Shown here piece by piece: positions 57,036 to 64,000 of a stretch of DNA of 64,000 bases; position 1 is the first letter of the stretch; each line of letters starts with the position of its first letter. The position numbers and the translations under genes are program-made. The stretch is from contig NC_089312.1 of the NCBI RefSeq assembly GCF_036669915.1, positions 24,560,404-24,624,403 of the forward strand, written 5' to 3'. Below the pieces are notes generated by a model. It was not told where the DNA came from. It worked only from the letters and a program-made list of their open reading frames with translations, and did no database searches. This DNA is from Pocillopora verrucosa (Eukaryota; Cnidaria; Anthozoa; Scleractinia; Pocilloporidae).

Positions 57036-60000
57036 TTAAATGCATCCAAACTGACTGGTGGTATAAAAAGTGAGTGATAAAGTTGGAGTGTCAGGAACTT
57101 CCTTCATGGCCATTTCACTGGCAGAAATTTGAGGGGGAATTCCAAGATGTTCCTCAGCAACATCAAATGCCTGAAAGAGGAAGAAATATAGACCAAATGA
57201 ATTTTTCATCTTCAAGAACAAGGTAACACAGTAGGAGACACATATTGTTCTTGACAAATTCTCTCACCAGCTGGGTGTTTTTCAAACGATCCTTAGGTGA
57301 CAAGGAAGAGTAATCACTGCAATGAAACACATTTGTAACACAATCATTATAATTTGCACATTGATCTTAAGAGCCTCACTACCAGCTTGGATGTCTTCTT
57401 CAAAGACCTACTGCAAAAGTACATAGAATGGTTCTCCAGGGAAGAGAAACAATTACAGCATGTACGATTATACTTCCCTGTGTGATTGACCACTTTCTCA
57501 AAAAAAAAAAAAAAGGAGATGTTAAGTAAAAACAAGAGCAACTTTATCACTCACTTTTTATTACCACCAGTCAGTTTGGATGCATTTAATAAATTTGTAT
57601 TTTCATGGGTATGCACTTTGAGTTTCCTATCGAAACTTAAGGTAGATACCTGCAGTCATTTTATACCTAGCAAATATGATTCCAGCAGTTTGGGTATAAA
57701 CCAATGAAACTGGGTACAAATCAACTGACTTTAAGTATGTAAAAACTGAGTATGAAATGACCATAGATACAAAACAACTGGATGCTGTTGTTGCACAGAA
57801 TGCAGTCAACATGCACTCTAACTAGTACATATGCTAAGGTTAGTATGTCTAAACAATAGTCCATGAGTAATAGCCCTCCTACATAAGATCAGGTCTGTAG
57901 CGATGAATAATGGCACAGAAAGCAAGGCCATTTCTCCATGATGTTGACATGTCATTGATCTTCACATTCCTATACTTCTTGGTTTGCTCTTGACACCATC
58001 TGAGCAACATTCTTGCATTTACTGAAACAGGATGAAGAACGAACTGAAATTTATGGCAAAAATGTAAGTTTAATCCTATGCTACTGACAGTAATTCCATT
58101 TTCACATATTTTTGTGCTATTTGTTCACAGTCAAATATATTCAAATACCCTACTTTAACTAAGTAAATATCTTTTGTAAGCAAGTGGGGGCAAGTCATGT
58201 CAAACCGTATCACTAAATACAACTAAAAATGGTCATCCAGTAAAATTCCTGATATCACCGCTAGTCAGGTAGTTGCGTCTTTCCAGAAAGAAAAGAAAAC
58301 CTGGAAGACAGCAGTGGGTGGGCTCCTGGAACTGATACTGCTATTAAAGCATACCCTGTGCAACCTTCTGAAAAGCCCCAGTCCTCTAGCTCATAAAAAA
58401 GAAGACTATGTCATCTCAGAATGAATTATGATTGATCTTGACTGTTTCTATGTCTCCTTAACTAAACATTGACATTAGTATTTTTTATGACTGTCACTAA
58501 ACCTTATCTTGGTACTCACGGGATGTAATCTTTAAAAAAACAGTGTGGGAATTAATTGTTTGTTGCTTAAACAGGGTGTTACCTTTAGGAGCAAGTCATG
58601 TCTATAAACTGACATTCCAGTATCTTTTCAGGGATTCTTAAAAAGGAATTGCAAACAATTACTCCCATAATATTAATTCATACCTTTCCCTCCAGAACCA
58701 CCCTCCCAAGACTTTTCTCACCTCCTCCCTCAATAGCGCCAAGGTCTTTACTTGTGTCCATGGGTTCTGCTTCAGATCCATCCATCTGGTCAATTGGTCC
58801 TTTTTTGTTATCAAACAAATGTTTCACTCTGTTCTGTGAGACACATGACTTGTTCAAGTTTGGGTACCGAGTGGCTGGATTAATACTGTACTCCTCAAAA
58901 TTCTTGGAGATGTTCTCTGGAGTTGTCTGAGCAAGAAGCCGGAATATACTGTCTCTTTCTGTGAGCAGGTCAATGGGTTCCCTTCCCAGTCCCCAACCTC
59001 TCATTGTCCAGGCAGCATCAAAACATCCAAGAAACCTCTTGCACAACCTGAGCCAGTTGGCCAAAATGGCTGCAAACAGAGACATGACACAATTAATTAA
59101 CCGGAAATTCATAATAACAATACCCAAACCTCATTTGCAACTTCTGGACTTCCAAAGTGTGAAAAATATTTTTAGCTTATGGAGAAAGAAACCAAAACAC
59201 AACATAGGAATTTTAAAACCAACGTTAAACAAACGTGAAATTTTGACTATACTCCCAAATATCCTTGCTAGTCTATGAATACTTGTTCAAACTTTATTTA
59301 AGCCAAAGGAGAAGCTGTATATCAGCAAAATTTGAAAGAAATGTTGGCAAAGTTTGAAAAAAAAATTAAGAAAAAATTGTAATCAGGGGCAGGTCAGAGG
59401 CTTCTGTGCCTTTTTTATTTTCTCCTTTTCCCTCTATGCCATTGATATGAATCCTTCCTGACCCATGCTTTACCCCTAGATTAAAAGAGAAATTATTTTG
59501 GGGCTAATATAGGATGATGTCATTTCATCCTACCTCTAATAAGCTGTCTCCAACAACTAATGCTAGAAGACGTTTTCCCCTCCTTTCATAAATCTTGGCA
59601 GCATGTTCAGAGTGATACAAAGAAGTGAAATCAAACATTGCTACATCTTCCTTGAAGTAGTGATTCTTTGCAAAGTCTAGTTGAGGTAGCTGGTAGCTTG
59701 TGGAAAAGTTTGCAGCTTCTCTTGCATATGCCAGAAGCTTATCATGGTTCACGTTGCTTGTTTGAAGAAGATCATATGCATCTTGGAAATCCTGTGAATG
59801 AAGGTAAAGAATTATATTTCAAGTTCTTGCAGCAATTAAGTGTGTCACAAAGAAGGTGTGTAGCTTCTTGAGTGCTCTCCAAAGTCCCCAAGTGCTTCAT
59901 ATCTCAATGAACGCACGCTGACGAATGAACCAATTGTTTTTATAGCATTTACAACCTGATGGTTTACATGTTGTAAAAGGGTTAATATCCCTCTGCTACG

Positions 60001-63000
60001 CTTCAGCCCATTGATAATTTTGTTTCAGGAAAACATTTTGCTAGGCTGTAAACAGCAGTTCTTCCTCATCAGCTGGCTCACAACTTTCCATGTTTAGCTT
60101 AAATTTGCCACCAAAAAATTGCCACCAAAGTCTTAACCAGTTTTTTAATAGTAAAATTCCAAAGTAAAAAATTGCAGAGAAAATGTTTTATCTTAAGGGA
60201 TTTGTTTGCTGACGTCATGAGCGTGCACAATGGGAATATGAAGCATGCTCACACAATTGAATTTGATTAGACAAATTTACTAGCTATGTTATAAATTTAT
60301 TTCAAATATTAAAGATCATGTTATATCCTGCGTTCACAAGACATTGCTGTCAACATTTTCTCAGAGAGATCATGTTTATAAAACATAGATTATACTTAGC
60401 AGCTTCAAACTAATTAGTTTAATTTATTCTATACAAAACATGTACATTATCAGAAAACTGCATCTTGATAAGCAGTTTGTCAATAAGGATTGGTCAGTTT
60501 CATTCCACTAGTAAATTTGGGCAATTCTATTCAGTTTTATACAGTTGTATTATTATATTGAATAAGTTATTTACAGGATGCTGATAGTTACCAATAAATT
60601 CTGGTGTAAAGTGAAGTGTATTCTAAGCAAGAAGACCAGCTTTGCAAGGTCATACAACAAAAACAGTCAGTGCTATGGGCTAAACACTGAGTTGAGACCA
60701 CAATTATTTACATAAGGTCTAACCCACACTATGGTTTTATGCTAGCAGTGCACCTCAGGTTTTCTTTTTAAGGGGCTTGATTTAATTAAATAAATGTCTT
60801 TCCATTGTTATCTTTTGGCCCTTTATTGACACTGTTAACAAATTAAAATAATTGTCATAATGAAAGGTTGGATCAATATCAGTATCTGAGCAAATGCCCA
60901 CCTACCCCTCCCCTAACCCAACAACAGTCTATTGATAACAAGTCAGGGTTAATTTTGGGTTAGGGGAGGGGTAGGTGGGAAGTTGCCCAGATACTAATAT
61001 TGATCTGAAAGGTTCCTCTGAATTGAATTTAAACAGTGGCTAAACCTAGTTAAAATAATCAGACTGTTGTGTATGGTGTTCATTTCATGTTCAAAATATG
61101 AATGAGATGTAAAGAAAACTCAACAGAGATTTATTTACCAACAATACATGTAACCAAAAAGTCCCCTGGGACATGTGTTACATGAATACAAGACTGACAA
61201 GTTTGAGAGCAGAACTTCCTGTGTTATACACCACACAAACCATGATGCTTTGCAATAAGTTAGAGCTGATAATACACTATTTATTGTTTCCTGGTTCTTA
61301 GTGAACACCACAAACAAGTCATGAAGGGAAAGACAAAGGGTTGTGTTGGCTCAAGGATGCTCAATTGAGCAATTGAGGGGAGACAACTATTAAATGGCTA
61401 AACCTCTGAAAATACTCTTCTAAAGGTAACTTTATTTTTCTAAATTCTGATGCCTAGTCTAAACTCACCTTTTTGAGCACCCCTTTCTGAAGTAAACTGT
61501 TCTTCTTTGCACACATCACAAAGTAATGCGTCTCATCTTTGTAGTACACAATGTTCTCAAGGTCAATACCAGTGCTATCTTTCAAGTCTTGGAAAAACTG
61601 TTGATTGAAAATGAAAGCAACCCCACTTATCTCCTCCACTCTGGCCTCTTCCTTTGAAATTTTTGTTCACAAAGTTCACAGTGATACCAATGGCCAGCTT
61701 GCCACGAAATTCCTTTCCTTTAAAACCTTTCAATGCAGCACGCCTGCCATCTGCAGCCACCACAATGTCAAAATCAAATTTATTGAGGTAATGAGAGGGT
61801 GAGTCAAAGTTTCCTCTCCAGCCATGAGCTGAAATTAAAAAACCCATATCAAGCATTATAGAGATGTAAATGACAAAATGATCTCCACAGACAGTTAGCA
61901 TTAAGACAAAATAACTTTTCAATGTGTTTTAAATGTGTAAACCTAATAATTAGTAAATTCACACTACTTAGTTTGGCCAACAGGATCAACACTCTATAAA
62001 AACAATCAAGGAAGAGGGAGAGGGGTTCTTACTTGAGAAAAAAGTTTGATTTACAAACATGGCAGAGGTCAAACACAATGGGGGCCACAAAGTCAAAAAC
62101 AAGAAAAAAAACAACTGTACTTACCATCTGTTGGCTCCACTAGATTAAGGAATCCGCATTTGGCATAAACTTGTACTCCAAGCAAGAGGGACACCTTAAG
62201 TAGAATAACTTGAAGTCTACGAATACCTGAAATAAGAAGTTCCACTCATTGGCACATGATATTAAAATTACTTAATTATGTTTTTTATACATGTCTCTGT
62301 ATTCAGAGTATTTCAACCTGCTTAACAAGCACAGATAAGATCTTGTTTAGCCAGGAGATACTCAAAATGTTTCAATAGTGAACTTTGGGTAAATAATATG
62401 AATTTACTTCTCAAGTGGAGAGCACTTGATCACCAACTAAAATGATTCAAAAGTATTGGCACTTTGCCTTCTGATAAAAGGAATGATGATAGACCAGTTA
62501 TTTTCCCTCTTTAAATGATTCTTGCATTACTAAAATTTAACAATAAAGAGCTATCCTTATCCAAAAAAGGTTCTAAATTTGTTCAAAAAGCATACTAAAA
62601 ATAGATTTTTAACCTACAAATCTGAATTCGACAAAAGGCATTATTATTCATCACTGCAGGAAAAGAGGTGTAGTTAATTTCAAATTGTTTAAATACCAGT
62701 GGGACAGCATTTTTGTTCCATGCACGGTTTTTAGGATCAGGCTAAGTCATCCTTAGCCAAATAACTGCATTTTGATGAGGAAGAACTGAAAGATATTCAT
62801 TTCCTCGTTCCTATTTTTGTGCGCTGAATGGTTTGTTGCAACTCTTACACCGATTCGCAAAAAGCCACCTGCAGTCTCTAATTTGTGAAATTAATTCTGA
62901 CAATACACAAACGGATAATTCATCGTGAACCTTCCTATAACGGTCACTTGAGAGATACTCAGAAAACAGAAGGAAATACAGAGCTATTTCCTAAAGAATT

Positions 63001-64000
63001 TATTTTGAGACGGAACGGCGCTCTATGAGGTTAATTGCCTCGCTTTGGGTTAATTCGAAGAAAAAAATAATTCAGCGTCGTGTTGTCTTCAAAGAAAAAT
63101 ATGTTTAAGAGTGAAAAACAAAACTGTGTTTAAGGTTTGAATCCTTTATGATCACTAATGGTTATTGTAGAAGTCATATTTTGTTTCACTACAGAGAATA
63201 TACATCTCAACTCTTGTCATGTCACACTGAGGAGAACAGGAGAAGTTATGTAATGTACTGAACCTCATGCGATGCATGATAGAAATCACACGAATTATGA
63301 CTTAAATTGAGCATTAAAAACCAAATGGCGATCATTGCCGGATAGTTAAGAGTCAGTTTGGTTAGATTCGATCGATTTTTTCGGCAATAATTGCTGAACT
63401 GTTTTGTATAATATACTGAAACGATCCATAATTTCTCACGCAAAAATGTACTCTGATATTTGGTAAGTACGTCTAAGATTCCGGAAGTAACAAACATTCA
63501 AGGGAATAAGGAAAACTACTTACTTATGTGATCGATGGCTCCAGCACAGAACTGTCCGAAAAATTTCTTAGCTCCTAAATTTTTCAAGTCCACAATTAAG
63601 AATGGCCACAGATGAAGGACATTGTTGCGAGAAAAACGATCTCGTTTTTCGATGACAACGACGTAAGCACCGAGCAAAGCGGCTTCAATTGCCGATCTCA
63701 ATCCACATGGCCCTGCACCGATGATGAGCACTTTATTTTTGACACACGGCTTGTTTCTGTAGTCCTTGTGTTCCGCTCGTTTGTCTAGTTTCGTCCATAG
63801 AGACTTGCACTTCCAAGAAGTTATTTAGACTTGAGGGAAGCATATAGCGTCTTGTGATTTCGGGGGTTCACGTCGACGCTTTGACAAAGTTTTCGGAAAA
63901 CGTCTAGCGTCTCCTGGAGATCGGTAGTTTGAAGAAAGGCATCGAATAGTTCACCCGGCGTCAGAGTGCAGATCTCTTCTTTGAAATGACCATCTTCTTT
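57036..64000 (-). CDS. MICAL: MICAL flavin monooxygenase and CH domain, right copy (start just beyond window)
   Basis: Minus-strand exons: 64000-63524 (the ATG is a few bases past the edge), 62226-62125, 61828-61469, 59791-59534, 59069-58722, 58021-57883, 57316-57268, 57170 to at least 57084. Exons 1-5 form the FAD monooxygenase domain ([51 protein letters not shown], then [20 protein letters not shown]). Exons 6-8 form a calponin-homology domain: [68 protein letters not shown]. The last exon runs into the inverted-repeat junction at about 57083, so the end of the CH domain is unreliable (literal stop at 57036). Exons 1 and 3 contain one-base frame disturbances at places where the left arm is open. 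This strand is the fuller version of the gene. LIM and C-terminal domains, if any, are not seen. Confidence 0.88.
57083..57539 (-). other. Unique loop of the inverted repeat carrying CH-domain exons
   Basis: Only this stretch is not mirrored. It holds the exons at 57316-57268 and 57170-57084 on the minus strand, in phase with exon 6 of the right arm (RPDL-I-DYSSL). The right arm plus loop is therefore colinear with a real MICAL gene, whereas the left arm joins the loop in the wrong orientation. Confidence 0.8.
60870..61005. repeat. Palindromic MITE copy 3 (mirror of copy 2)
   Basis: ggatcaatatcagtatctga to actaatattgatc. It is the counterpart of the copy at 53618 in the opposite arm, so it is not an independent insertion. 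Confidence 0.75.

Larger units (their letters stand above)
50631..64000. repeat. Giant inverted repeat (two arms of at least 6.4 kb, loop about 0.46 kb)
   Basis: The left arm 50631-57082 and right arm 57540-64000 are inverted copies along their whole length, including introns and a MITE. The loop 57083-57539 is unique. The match still holds at base 64000, so the repeat continues beyond the window. Differences are mainly one-base insertions or deletions, with few substitutions. Confidence 0.92.

Overview
The window is animal nuclear DNA. Genes are split by GT-AG introns, AT-rich intergenic DNA is scattered with short non-autonomous repeats, and there are no operons. Several secreted proteins carry the CxxxCxxxCxxxCxxxCC cysteine module known from minicollagens and NOWA of stinging capsules. 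This points to a cnidarian, most likely an anthozoan such as a stony coral; the exact species cannot be read from the sequence.

Layout. 0.1-1.2 kb (minus): 5' exons of a PAT1/PATL1 mRNA-decay factor. 2.1-6.1 kb (plus): two intronless, diverged tandem paralogues of unknown function. 7.7-8.4 kb (minus): TMEM258, an oligosaccharyltransferase subunit, head-to-head with EIF2B5 (8.8-17.8 kb, plus, 21 exons), the catalytic subunit of the translation factor eIF2B. 19.0-24.9 kb (minus): a NOWA-like secreted protein with a CAP/SCP domain, a SEA-like module and cysteine modules. 27.8-29.8 kb (plus): a SUEL-type lectin with a Ser/Thr-rich tail. 33.0-36.1 kb (plus): a secreted protein with cysteine modules, poly-Gln and poly-Pro stretches and a SUEL lectin domain. 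38.6-41.1 and 42.6-44.9 kb (plus): two tandem secreted phospholipases A2. 47.4-49.6 kb: two small unrecognised two-exon genes, head-to-head. 50.6-64.0 kb: a MICAL flavin monooxygenase gene present twice as a huge inverted repeat (arms of at least 6.4 kb, loop about 0.46 kb).

Two points stand out. First, 19-45 kb reads as a neighbourhood of stinging-cell candidates: capsule-wall-type proteins, lectins and secreted PLA2s. That is an inference from domain content. Second, the two MICAL arms differ mostly by single-base insertions or deletions, often in short homopolymers, and each arm breaks the frame where the other is open. EIF2B5, TMEM258 and the cysteine-module genes show the same kind of one-base frame disturbance inside otherwise conserved exons with intact splice sites. 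The simplest reading is residual long-read error plus a possible fold-back misassembly at the right end, although a true recent inverted duplication is not excluded.

Repeats include two tRNA-derived SINE copies, a short terminal-inverted-repeat family (six copies), a palindromic MITE (three copies), a family ending in a possible hammerhead-ribozyme-like motif, a 17-bp minisatellite, a GACT microsatellite and two small near-perfect palindromes. No rRNA, convincing tRNA gene, CRISPR array, or retroviral or other capsid-bearing element was seen.
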